Positions 39,052 through 49,894 of a stretch of DNA of 64,000 nucleotides are shown piece by piece; positions within the stretch are counted from its first letter, which is position 1, and every line of letters starts with the position of its first letter. The stretch is from Allodiplogaster sudhausi (Eukaryota > Nematoda > Chromadorea > Rhabditida > Diplogasteridae). Below the pieces are notes generated by a model, which saw only the letters and a program-made list of their open reading frames with translations, was not told the DNA's origin and ran no database searches. The position numbers were made by a program, and so were the translations under genes. The stretch covers positions 3,724,501 to 3,788,500 of the forward strand of contig CALZFC010000027.1 of NCBI GenBank assembly GCA_945643635.1. Direction: 5' to 3'.

Positions 39052-39705
39052 TTATGGCGACAAAATTGAGTATTCAAATGAAGCCAATCGCATTGGCCGC
39101 GAAAATCTCAACAGATGTGCTCGATATTCTAGCAAATGCTCCATGGAAATATATCGGGCACACTGAACAGATAGATATGCACAATCAGCTGAATGTCTCC
39201 GCAATTGTTTACTCAATGATATTGGATGACTGGTAGACTATATTGTACAAGGTGCTTGACTTTCTCGAATGCGTCCTTGCACTTCTTGCACTCCTGGCTC
39301 TCCTGATTCTTATCAGTAGATTAATTTTTTATCCCGATCTTGCATGTTAACAGTGTTTTTTCTCCTAAATGTTAAAGAAGCAAGAAACGATACTTTAAAC
39401 AAGAGAGAAACGATACTATGTAGTTAAAAGACAAATACCAATTTCTAATCGTATAGCCGGTGCTGTCAATATAGTCTTGTTTTTGTTTCATTTAAAGCAA
39501 TCTCACTGCTGACCTGCGTTCTCGCCTTCGTTGACACCGGAGCTGCCGTAGTTTTCAATTCTATTGTCTTACATGAAAAAAACATTGTGTAAAATCCATG
39601 ATAGATGAATGAGATGTGACTAACTGATAACATTCTCCGAGATTCAATGTAGCTTAAAGAATGGATGAGCTGAACGAGCACGAAACAGACAATCAGGGTA
39701 CGCAT
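39052..39705 (-). CDS. Small secreted cysteine-containing protein, copy 1 (model uncertain)
   Basis: Starts with a clear signal peptide (MRTLIVCFVLVQLIHSLSY). Likely later exons on -: 39565-39520 (NRIENYGSSGVNEGENA), 39481-39442 (DYIDSTGYTIRN; the paralog has DYIDCTDGYTIRN), 39325-39260 (NQESQECKKCKDAFEKVKHL) and 39166-39052 (CARYISMEHLLEY, ending FEYSILSP). The junction after the signal exon is not resolved. Cys spacing (C..C, then C after about 12) could suit a small disulfide protein such as a saposin-like or Ly6 relative, but neither signature is complete. Copy 2 at 62179-62837 keeps the same exons. Confidence 0.5.
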
Positions 39706-40120
39706 TATCGGTATCCCCTCCTCCTTCTGCACGCTCGATAAACAAATTCATTCTCGTTCATCAGTTGAAAACTGAATGGCCAGAGCGCGCCGTATTTTGA
39801 TTCTTCTAGGCCTATAAACGATGGAAGCACTTCTAAGAAGCGGGAAACTGGCGCCTTTTTCCCTGAATCACCCTTTGGGCGAATGGAACCGATTGCTGAT
39901 GGTTATAAAAAAAATAAAGGCATACATACATTCGTTTCAATTTTGTGAATTAACCGTGGAATCAGATCGTACTCGAATCAGAATCCATTTAACTATTCTA
40001 TCATTCCTACTGACGTCCACTTTATATTAGCATTGAAACATATATCTAGGTTGTTAATTTATTTGAAAGTCGAAGCAAAGAACCAGTTAGTTTCTACATA
40101 CATAATTATGTATGTAAGTA

Positions 40121-40995
40121 TCAGGTACAATTTAGCAGTATTACGAGTATGATAGTGACGTGAATAATCCGTGCAGTCGCGCCATTGCAAAGATCGCCGA
40201 CGCAGCAGAAAGTTTCGCTGTCGAGCATATAGTCGTAGAGGGCGTCTGGGTCTTCTGTTGACATCTCCTCCATATCAACCTTCTTAAACAAGATTGAGTC
40301 GATAATAAACATTGAAAATGAAGAGAGAATTCATTCTTAAAAGTATTTAGGATTGGAAATACAAAATAAAACATCAAACAGCCATTGCACATTCAATGCT
40401 GAAATCATAACAACCTATTCAGTTCCTGTTCGGCTGCGTAGATACAATCTGGCTGCATAGATCGCTGGGCCTATTGTCACTGCTTGCCAAACATTTATAT
40501 ATAGTTTTAATATCATTTTGTAGTGGCTAAAAACCATAACACTGACATCATTGAGCATGTCGCAGCTGTCGTCCTGTCCGCAATCTCGATATGTCACAGT
40601 TCGCCATCGTGGACCAATTCGACCTCGATGCTGGAATTTGAAAATACCGGATCTCTGTTCAACAATCCGAGGGTGTTAGGCATCACCTCTTCTAGTTCAT
40701 ACCTCGAGAAAAGCAACACATACATACACATTAGAGTACCTTATGAAAGTGAAACACTATCTGTCACAAAAAAGCAACAGAAATGTAAAACTATTGAGCA
40801 CAATTCAAAATGGACACCCTCCTCTCTCCCCTCACATGCCTTGACGCTGGTGCTGCCTGTTGTGCAGTTGATGATGACATGGCGACCCGAGTCGATGGTA
40901 GCCGTCGGGAGTGGCTCCATGTAGCCGTAGCAGCGGAGCGCGGCGCACAAGCCGATGCAGAGGAATCCGATCGATAATTGAGATGTCATCGGCAT
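40121..40995 (-). CDS. Ly6/uPAR-type secreted protein with probable GPI anchor
   Basis: Three exons on - (40995-40846, 40630-40547, 40282-40121), all phase 0, give about 131 aa. Signal peptide LSIGFLCIGLCAALRCYG, then HVIINCTTGSTS; the middle exon reads VTYRDCGQDDSCDML; the last exon holds the Ly6 hallmark ETFCCVGDLCNGA and a hydrophobic tail (IIHVTIILVILLN) typical of a GPI signal. The first-exon donor could alternatively be GTGAGG slightly downstream, but that breaks the frame of exon 2. The paralog at 63195-63537 has lost the middle exon. Expected at the cell surface; ligand unknown. Confidence 0.82.
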
Positions 40996-41955
40996 CTATG
41001 AAGCGGGTTCCGATTCCAAGAGATTGTTGAATTAGAGATGATTCGACTGGTCAACGAAGCTCATAGTTATGCACATTTCGGTTTGGAGGCATGCTATATC
41101 ATACGAACATTTTTTCTAGTTTGAATAAGTGACTGACAGCCTTGATGGTAGACACAGTCGAACGTTCCGGAATCACGGTCAACAGAGCATGCAGACACCC
41201 AGGCACCTGTCATCTACTGACCATGAGATCCACTATAGTCTCAGTATGACTTCTTTGCATTGTCTACTGCCTCGTCCATTCCTATTTTGTCTCTCTTCCG
41301 TATCATCTCTACATGCTTATGCTTTGTGGTTCTTCGTCTCCTGTTCTCTCAGCGCTCTTTCTCTCTCATTCTCTCTCGTTCTCTCTCCCTCTCTTTCTCT
41401 GTCGTTATCTGCAGACTCTTCCTTCCTCACGTCCTCACTTCATCTATGTATATTCATGCATATTCATGGAAGCTGATATCCTCCTTTAGCGTTTTCATTT
41501 CCGTCTTGACAGCTCATAGGAAATGAATAGTCAGATACCCAAATTGCGCTACTTTAGCTTGGATTTCATTTGAATTGCTAAATTTTACTCGTGCAACTAA
41601 CTGTAAGCTCGGTTGGCATGTGAGCGCTAAAGGCTAGAACCAGTAAACAAGTTCAATCACCCAGCAAACAGTATAACTCTTTCAACCATGCGATATTCTT
41701 GACTGGAATAATACGATAATTCACTTATGCCCGGCACGACGGCACGAAAATTGAGTAATTTGTAATTTTTAATGTTTAAAATGTATTTGGCCGTACTTGA
41801 ACCGACAAGGCAAGCACCCTGGAAACCAGCCTTTTTCGGCTATTGCCCTCCTTTACGATGAGAAATTGCTACACCGTGAGCGAGAATATACTTTTATTGT
41901 TTTTTTTTATAAATAGAGAAACTTTAATCTGCAACATCTAAACACGTATGCACCA

Positions 41956-41998
41956 ATCGCCTAGCACACATGCAGGATCTGCATGTGTGCTAGGCGAT
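41956..41998. repeat. Perfect short palindrome
   Basis: ATCGCCTAGCACACATGCAG, a 3-base spacer GAT, then the exact reverse complement. It can form a 20-pair hairpin. It lies in a region with no gene. Confidence 0.8.
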
Positions 41999-43626
41999 AC
42001 TATATGGTATTTATGTGTACAGTATCAATCATAACACGAGACTTCTCACGTATCAACCACCAAGAGCGAATTTTGTTTTCGATTCCGGTTTTATTACATA
42101 AGTTTGGGGCACTAGATGCCGGGGCCGACGGTAGAGGTCCAAGAAAATTTGTTGTTAAAAAGTTGCATTTCATCATTGGATTTTATAGGCGTACCCACTA
42201 AAGTATGTATGTACGTACAAAGAACAATGCATTAAATGCAACGAAATAGATATGCTCAAATATCTGCCACTTGTCATATATCACCGTGACCATTCATTAG
42301 TTTGATGCAGTTAAGTCCAACGCAATTGATGGCGGTCATTCTTTGACAAACTCGAGCTCTTTTCTTACTCTTGCTAACCGTTCGCCGATTCTATTTTGCC
42401 ATATGCGTACCTCTTTCACGCAACGTCAACGAAATTGTTTGATTTCACAAGTTGTCAAATTCGGTTACGCCGCTGCCGCTCTCGTGCTGCATAGAAGTGC
42501 GAAGGAAGCTTGAGCTGTCACTCAGACGCGACATGGAGAAGCATAAACATGGAATGTCTTCCGAGGTGCGAATAGGAGAAGCAGAGAAGCCCGTCTGCTT
42601 TGCTAGACTCGACAGCAACATAACGTGCCGCCTAATGCTAAGAAGGATCAATGTTATTGAGCTGGCTAAAGGCTGAAAATGAAGACATCGATTCAAGATC
42701 CGATTTTCCATACTTTTCCATATTTGTGGTCCATCTAGAGCGAATCCGACGCCGAACTAGGCAAGTTCTCAAAACTGATTACCAGTTTCCTATTCTTTTC
42801 TCTTAGTCATGTGTTGACGCTACTTTTTGTGTATCTTATGCGTAAATTTGGTTTCATGAAACTTCTTCCAGAAGTGAATTTGATTGCGTCCTCTTCCTTC
42901 AATGAATGCGATATCCCAATAGATGTCGTTAGTGAAAGTATTTACTTCTGCCGCCGAAGTAAACCGTCGTTGTTTCAAGTAAAATGCAATCACATGTGAT
43001 TTCTGATGCATGATCATTTTCAGGATGCTTCTTCATTTTATACCAACATTAACCTTGCATGTCTTCTTTCATACGGTAGCATAATATTAGGGGATTTCGC
43101 CAGGCAAGATTGGACTGCTGATATCATTAGCCGTATTTCGACACCGCCTGTCCTGTCGGGCTGAGTCGCTTCACGCGCTCGATGTTCCTGCAAAACTTCA
43201 TTCTGTATTATTCGCTTCATAAAGTCCAATTTAACATTGTTTTTACATAAATCATTATCAAAGTACGATATTTACAATTATTGAAACAAAGGAGGCCGAT
43301 TAAATCCCTTTCAACGCAATATTAAGATCAATTTCGAGCTGGAAATAAGAAGAATTGACTAACGCGAGCGTGATTACTGCGAAGAATGTGCACTTTCCAA
43401 AGGCACAAACCACGCCGCGGTTCGGTTGCTACGTCATACTTTTTGAAAATGGCTGGTGAGTTAAGTAATAATGCCGTCGATCACATGCAAAACAACGGCA
43501 GGAAAGAGTGGCTCATACAACATGAATAACTTAGATGTTATAATTTTAAATCATACAAATAAACTTTTCATTTACATAAAAGTTAACAACTTAAATTATT
43601 TTTCAAAGCTCGCGTCTTCATTATCT

Positions 43627-43830
43627 CTTAAAGGAGGTCTCCGGCGAATAATTAACATATAATTTTTTAAGCATGGAACAGTTCGTCTCATCGTAAAACT
43701 TAGATAGGGAAAGTTTGAATGTATTTCATCTTATCATTCCAGAGTTATATTCATTTTAAATATCACGGGTAGAGAATTGGCTACTGTAGATCTGAGCAAG
43801 CTCCTATTTTGTATCGCTCGAGCGCATCAA
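43627..43830. repeat. Dispersed repeat, second copy
   Basis: Matches 26868-27078 in the same orientation; starts TTAAAGGAGGTCTCCGGCG. Confidence 0.6.
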
Positions 43831-44559
43831 AAACGCCAAATCCATCTATTTTGAAAAAAAGATCCGTGAATAACAAAACCGGCCAAACCCGAATCACATT
43901 CTTCAAACCATGCATATCGGAGCTCGCAACCGATATTGGCCGGAATTTTCTCAACAGGCCAGCTCCCTATACAATTCTTTGACCACAAATTTCTGTGGAG
44001 GGAGTGCAAGGGAAAGCAGCACTGAAATGAGAGGATCACAGCCTTACGAAAACGTGACGGGTAGAGAACCAGGCATATTTTAGCCATTGGCAGCTTGAGG
44101 CCCTTCCGTGCGGGACACTTCATGGGTCAAATGCCTATTTTGAATTGCTTGTCCAAACATTCGCTGGAGACTTCCTTTAATCAAGTAAATATTTTCACCG
44201 TCTACTTTTTGTGAATTAACCTTTCTAAAACTTTTTTTTATTCATATCTCTACTAATTGTATCTCTCGATATGGCAACTCCCACAATATTCTCTAAAAAA
44301 AAGAGAACTCTGTCGTTTTGAAAAATAAAATGCATTTTGTTATATGGTTTCGTTAACTGAGACTTTTCCATCATTCCAATGTATTCAACATACGTAAGCA
44401 ACGATGGATCGTAGATCAGCTAAGCGGCAATGTTACACTTGATGAAGATATAAGGAAGATGTTGAATAGTCAAGAAAAATTAAATTATATCTAAATTCTT
44501 CATGTGCCATGTAACATCACGGGGAATTTATAAATTTTCTAACGGGAATCTGAGGACTT

Positions 44560-46154
44560 TGAGGTATCTCTGCTTACCTCTCGACGAGAAGAGTTGTGAG
44601 CGCTATTAAATAGCCTACGCCGAGAAGAATAAGAGGGCCCTTCAAGACTGCCAACGTGTATTGCTCGTACGAATATGGCGGCGTCGCGTCTGGGGCGAGA
44701 CGCCGCATTGTCGCAAAGGACAAATAACGAGGCAGCCATAAGTATTCCATCTGTAATTCGACAAAAGCGGAACTTGTGATCAACTTGATTTGTGAAGGAA
44801 GCCTAAAATTATGTAACTAATAAGAATTGTAATAATAACAATAATATTATTTATTATTCTTTTTATTTAAAAAAATGAAGAACGTTGTTTCGTCATAGAT
44901 CAACTATTTAAAGATATGTAGATGCAACCGTGTTTCTTGTCTTATAGTTATACGATAATTCTGGTCTAAAATAAAGCATATTTCATCAAGCGTCAACCGA
45001 CCTGTTCCACAGTGTACATGCTGAGCAAAAGATGTGCGTGAATTCTGCGCATTCGCGACGCTCCTTTGTGAAAGAAGAAGACGAGCGGTGACTCATCGGG
45101 TCGCATCGTTGCATGAATCTGTGGATACTTTGACGAGAGCTCAGCTCGTTCTGCGGCCGTGTCCGACACTCTCCAAACAGACAGACGTCTTTGTGCAATG
45201 AATTTGTGCTAGTTTTTCTTGTATATACATACATACATACATATGTATACATATAAGAGCAATCTTGAATAGAAATATTGATGATCTTTTCTTCTTTTTT
45301 TTCCTCCGCGAAATTTAATTATAACATTTTTTTTATTTATTCCTATTCATGTATGTAGCTGGTCGATGTAGAGACTAAAACGAGCCTCATGATGTTGCAG
45401 GAGACCTTGAGTGACGAGTGGCTGATCGAAAAATCCGGAAAGCTATTGCGTTGCATGCCTAGCAGGAAAGTCGTTCTTGACGTATTGCAAAGCTGAAAAT
45501 TGGATGATAATATGTTATTCTAGCCTTTTTTAAAGTCTGAAACAAGTTGTCTAAAAGACTCAGAACGTTTCCTACAAAGCAAAAATTAAAGCATAAAAAA
45601 CATTCAAAACAACCATATCAATCTCTCGTTGAGTGTTCTTTTCGTATCGAACAAGAGGCGATCCAGTCAGGTTGGCAAGAGCGTTCAGCTATGGAAATAA
45701 TACCGTTTGAATAAGGTTAACTTATTTTTTTTTAAATTTGAATTTGGCAATGATATAAAACTCTAGTACCTAAATCTAATTATGTAAACCACATCGACAT
45801 GCATTCATCGAGAAATACACAATTTGACACAGTGATTTTTCAATCTCTCTCCATTTCTTGTTTTCTCCCCTTCTCTCGCAATTAGTAACTCTACTTATTT
45901 ATATATCTCTCTCTCCCTCTCTCTCTCTGTCTCTCTCTCTTTCTCTCTTTCTCTCCCTCCCCCCTCTCTCTGTATGTATCTCTGTCTCTCACTCCCTCTC
46001 TCGGTATGTCTGTCTGTCTGTCTGTCTCTCTTGCTGCCTGTCTATCGCTGTCTCTCTCTCTCTGTCTTTCTGTCTCTCTCTCTCTATTTCTTTCTCTCCC
46101 TCCCTCTCTCTCTCAATGCATGTCTCTCGTCTGTCTCTCGCTCGGCCTGTCTGG

Positions 46155-46202
<48 letters not shown>

Positions 46203-46640
46203 TTTCTCTCTCTCTCTCTCTCTCGACAGGTACCAGGACAGGTCTCTCGCTTTTGATGCGAACACTACAAAGAGACCGAAAGGTGACTCTCTCTCTATGT
46301 CATTACATTCTGGCCAGAAAGGCGGTTCTAATGAGGTACAGAGAGATGTGTAAAAGTCACGTTGAGCGTTGTTCTTGCACTTACAAGTTTGCGTACAAGA
46401 GCGAGGATGACGCCACCCTGGGACACCTTTAGGTGCCTGTCACCTGTCGTCACGGGGTCGCTGCCAAGGAAAGAGCTGCTTCCTGGAACAACCTTAATGC
46501 CCGTCAATCTGCCTCCTGAATGTTCGTCATCTCTGAGAGGGCTCGCATTCAAACACCAATTGAGCGGTTTGATTACACGCACAAAAGCGAGGGATCCAAC
46601 TTTTGCCACACGGCCAACTCCTGACATCACGAACAGTGTT
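44560..46640 (-). CDS. Possible membrane receptor-like gene (exons only partly resolved)
   Basis: Several codable segments on - follow one another: 46640-46370 (GSLAFVRVIKPLNW, RLTGIKVVPGSSSFLGSDP, LKVSQGGVILALVRKL), 45695-45620 (LNALANLTGSPLVRYEKNTQ), 45481-45365 (TTFLLGMQRNSFPDFS, VSCNIMRLVLVS), 45183-45000 (LSSKYPQIHATMRPDESPLV, then MRRIHAHLLLSMYTVEQ) and 44760-44578 (LQMEYLWLPRYLSF, then AVLKGPLILLGVGYLIALTT). The last holds a strong membrane helix and, with the preceding segment, recalls the C-terminal part of ionotropic glutamate-receptor-like proteins. I see no diagnostic pore motif, so the family call is weak. Gene limits are unknown. Confidence 0.33.
45903..46229. repeat. CT/CTGT microsatellite
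   Basis: About 320 bases of CT repeat interspersed with TGTCTG units. The Ser-Leu-Cys frames across it are artefacts. Confidence 0.9.
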
Positions 46641-48196
46641 CACATATATGTTCTCAGAACTCGGATGAGGTTCAGAATTACTTTTATACAACATTAAATA
46701 GCTCAAAAGAACCGCCTTTTTCTGTAGAAAAATGTAGGATAGAGAGAGACGCAACTTATGCTCTCTCTCTAAATATTTTCTCAAAAGAAACGCAAAAACG
46801 GGCATATTTTTGTTCCCAGACCTCGAGTGCGGAAATCGTTCAGACTTACTTTTATGCAACATTAAATAGCTCAAAAGAACCGCCTTTTACTGTAGAACAA
46901 TGTAGGATAGAGAGAGACGCAACATAGGTCACGTTGAGCAGTAAAACTCTCGAAAAACCTTTTGGCTCTTACAACTAAATTGGCACAGATGGATAGACCG
47001 AGTTCGTAGAGTTAGTTCTCTCTCTCTCTCTCTCTTACTCTGTCTCTTTCCTCTTTCTGTCTCTCTCTCTCTCCATTCTCTTCTCAACGTTCTCTATGGG
47101 CACCGCCCTTTTCATCTGGATAAGTTCCTCAACATTCAGATCGCGGGGGCGGGTAGTGGGGTGGTTGTGGTTTGGGTGCGTGGAGCGCGGGGTGGTGGTT
47201 CGGGTCCGGGCGGGAGCAAAAATCTCAGTTCTAATTCCAGATACAACGACGACGACGCCAACACGACTCTACAAACCAGGTTAGCCAGTTTTTCAACTTT
47301 TGCAGTTTTTGTATTACTTGTAGGATAACGATATGTATGCTTTTAGCTCATTTTCGGACTTTTCTAATTTATTAGACTGTTTTTCAAGCATTTTTCATGT
47401 TATATGCCCTTGCGGGTGGCTTCTGCTGCTCTCACGTTCTTAAGCATATTTTGTTTAGTGTAATAAAGGGTTTTGTATAATAAATATGCTTAAAAGTATA
47501 ATAAATATGCCTAAAAACCAGTGTTTCCAGCTGCATTTTATCTGTGAGCGTGGCTTAAGAGCAAGTGCTCCCCGCCGAGGGCAAACGTAACATTTTTGTT
47601 AAACCCTGCATGTTACGTCGCGCGTAACATTTCGGGTTGCGCATTAAATGTAACGTCCAGAGCTACATGAGATGTTCCGGTGCATTTCAATAACATTATT
47701 GTTATGTTCCAATGTTACGCTCCACGTAACATCCTTCTCTGTGTGTATGAACTGGCCACGTTCAAGACTTCATTATTGACAATAATTTTAGGTTTCACTT
47801 TTCTAGAATCTCTAGGTTTTTCAATCTTGTTTAGATCCTTTTCTTTATTGTCCAGTTTTGTATATTTTTCTTTTAGTTCTTCATTTTCTACTATAAGTGC
47901 GATATATTTAGATCTTGATATTTTCTTTTTTTTCTTTTTCATATTCTACTTTTTGTTCTTCATATTGTTCTTTATGTATTGAACAACTTTGTACTACGTT
48001 ATAGTTGACAATATGCATTATGTAAATAATTAAATTCTTTATAAAAATTTGGTGATTCATCTTTACAACTTTCACATTCTTTATTTTCAAGGTTTGAAGT
48101 TGTTTCCTTTTCTTTCATATTTATCTGATTTATTTAAATAAGTTGCAAGAATGTTATCACTATTTTCATTATCACTTCTATCACTATTTCATTATT

Positions 48197-48578
48197 AGTA
48201 TTCAAAAAGTTAAGAAATTTCATTTTTACGAGAATTGCTGGTGAAATAAATGTATGAAAACCTATTCGGAGCCAACTATCAGGCCATTTTTGAGCCGCAG
48301 TGCCAAAACGGTCATAACCGTTCCAAAGAGCAGAGACTTTTGCATAATATATCCACCGATGAAAGAGCAATACCAGTTCATGTTTCAGAAATCTTGAACT
48401 GGTATTGCTCTTTCATCGGTGGATATATTATGCAAAAGTCTCTGCTCTTTGGAACGGTTATGACCGTTTTGGCACTGCGGCTCAAAAATGGCCTGATAGT
48501 TGGCTCCGAATAGGTTTTCATACATTTATTTCACCAGCAATTCTCGTAAAAATGAAATTTCTTAACTTTTTGAATACT
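48197..48578. repeat. Near-perfect 382-base palindrome
   Basis: Arms of about 184 bases (48197-48380 and 48395-48578) mirror each other with no mismatch that I can find, around a short loop near TGTTTCAGAAATCT. The same 58-residue frame appears on both strands. Homology stops at the arm ends. Either a very young foldback structure or a chimeric-read artefact. Confidence 0.85.
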
Positions 48579-48792
48579 TTTGAGTGGTATATCATAAAAG
48601 AACTTCGAACAATTCTGGAATACCCATTATTGGGTGCTAGATGTTTCAAAAGAACAAATTTTAAATATTTGCTAAAAAATATTCAGCCATATCGCCTTCA
48701 ACAGTCTGCATTCAAATACATATTCCCAAAAAAGAATCCTCAGATTTTGATTAAAAAGCTGTACCCGACTCAGTTTTATCTGCTCTTTCTTG

Positions 48793-48872
48793 TAGAATAA
48801 ATATTATGTGGTAATTCGGTCTATATGACCCATAGAATAAATATTATGTGGTAATTCGGTCTATATGACCCA
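48793..48872. repeat. 40-base direct tandem duplication
   Basis: TAGAATAAATATTATGTGGT plus the next 20 bases occurs twice head to tail without a mismatch. Confidence 0.9.
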
Positions 48873-49357
48873 TTAATGATATTTTAACACCAGAATTTGG
48901 CCAAAAACACAAAAAGTCAATTTTAGGCCTTTAGTCTAATTTCTTTTGCAAACAAAGTATATACAATTTTAAAGAGGCTAAAAAATTACATCGAATGGAC
49001 TATTCCGTTTTAAAATTGATGAAGTTTGAGAGAAATTATGGTTTGCAGCCAAAGCCGAAATTTGCTCAGAAATCCGTATTCAAATGCAGATACCCAAAAG
49101 TGTATCCGAGATTTTTCCTCGTAGAAACATATTCTGTGTAGTTTTTCCTGCGTTAGTTATGGTCATATAACGGTAGTTATGGTCATCCAAAGTTTATGAA
49201 TATTACGACTTATATCTAAGTGAAAAATTTTTTTCAAAACTTTCTGACCGCCTAGACTTCGTTATGAACACTAGATACATCCCTCGTAATGTTTTCAAGG
49301 TTGTAGAAAAATTATGTATTTCTAGGGCAGGCGTCCATAGCGGCATCCTTGAGTCTT

Positions 49358-49375
49358 ACAGAGAGGCTCTCTTAA
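49358..49375. mobile_element. Solo right end of the TTAA foldback family
   Basis: ACAGAGAGGCTCTC followed by TTAA is identical to the right end of the element at 20926-23721. I could not find a matching left end within the preceding 2.5 kb, so this is a truncated relative or a diverged element. Confidence 0.55.
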
Positions 49376-49837
49376 CTCGGTACTATTCAGTTACTCCTGC
49401 TCTAGTAAAAAAATTCTCGAAAATTTTTGTTTACCCCCAGATTCACCTCAGGGGGTTTATGAGTACGAGAAACACGAAAATGGCAACCATTTTGCATAAT
49501 TCCTTCGAAAAAGTTGTGCAATTTGTCGTTCGAGCTGGTTTTGCATTTTGCTGTAACTAAGGCATCGCCAAGCCATAAGTGACTCACACTCTGCAAAAGA
49601 CAAATGACAAACGACCAAACATCAACAAACCCCCGTATCGTGATTAACAAGCAGCTTAGTGGGAAAATTTTGTTGAGGACAAGAAGGTAATAACTTTTGT
49701 TTTTGAAGGAATTATGCAAAATGATTGTTATATTCGTGTTCCCCGTATTATGAAACCCCCCAGAGTTCATTAGTACGAGGAAAAATGTTTTGAAAAATTT
49801 TTTTTTACTGGAACAGGAGTAACTGAATAGTTTACCC
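49376..49837. mobile_element. Foldback element of about 460 bases between TTAACTC repeats
   Basis: TTAACTC occurs at 49372-49378 and 49838-49844. Inside, CTATTCAGTTACTCCTG at the left mirrors CAGGAGTAACTGAATAG at the right and the pairing continues (ATTTTGCATAATTCCTTC and its complement) towards a centre near 49608. Its left TTAA is the same one that closes the solo end at 49358, so two TTAA elements abut. Confidence 0.7.
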
Positions 49838-49894
49838 TTAACTCTTTATTGGCGATTACTGTTAACTCGCTTTGCTAGCACTTTGGTTATTTAG

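Larger units (their letters stand above)
31554..41458. repeat. Segmental duplication, copy 1
   Basis: Collinear with 55143-64000 over its length, starting at AAGCGGAAAAACAC. The second copy lacks 31776-32429 and 40339-40873, lacks smaller stretches, and gains a TTAA element near 58441. Genes carried: two-helix microprotein (+), astacin (-), secreted protein (-), Ly6 (-). Together with MYG1 and the single-pass microprotein, which also recur upstream of both copies, the original duplicated unit was larger. Confidence 0.92.
40996..44559. other. Sparse region, mostly non-coding
   Basis: Contains CT-rich sequence at 41340-41400 (shared with the window end), a perfect hairpin at 41956-41998, a dispersed repeat at 43627-43830 and a degenerate frame at 43827-44123 on - that may be a transposon remnant. 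A short - segment near 43200-43140 (NIERVKRLSPTGQAVSKYG, then stop) could be the last exon of the next - strand gene. Nothing else is supported. Confidence 0.45.
46641..49894. other. Gene-poor stretch with palindromes, 5' of MYG1 copy C
   Basis: Includes two imperfect copies of a word around TTATACAACATTAAATAGCT (about 46680 and 46853), a GT-rich patch (47140-47220), an AT-rich stretch 47750-48130 whose - strand once encoded a Lys/Glu-rich coiled coil (ENEELKEKYTKLDNKEKDL), now frameshifted, a perfect palindrome, a 40-base tandem duplication and a foldback element. MYG1 exons 1-3 are not found here. Confidence 0.5.

Noticed and set aside
39054..39236. 60-residue + strand frame starting MATKLSIQMKPI
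   Set aside because: In the duplicate the corresponding frame is cut short, and the - strand exon set of the secreted protein explains the region better.
43827..44123. 98-residue frame on - as a gene
   Set aside because: Lies next to a dispersed repeat, has no splice partners and no recognisable domain; more likely transposon remnant.
46328..46697. Overlapping frames on both strands at 46.33-46.70 kb as two genes
   Set aside because: Only the - strand reading fits with neighbouring segments; the + frame is taken as its shadow.
48134..48800. Frame at 48405-48800 as a 131-residue gene
   Set aside because: Its first half is encoded identically by the opposite palindrome arm and the rest is AT-rich without any family resemblance.
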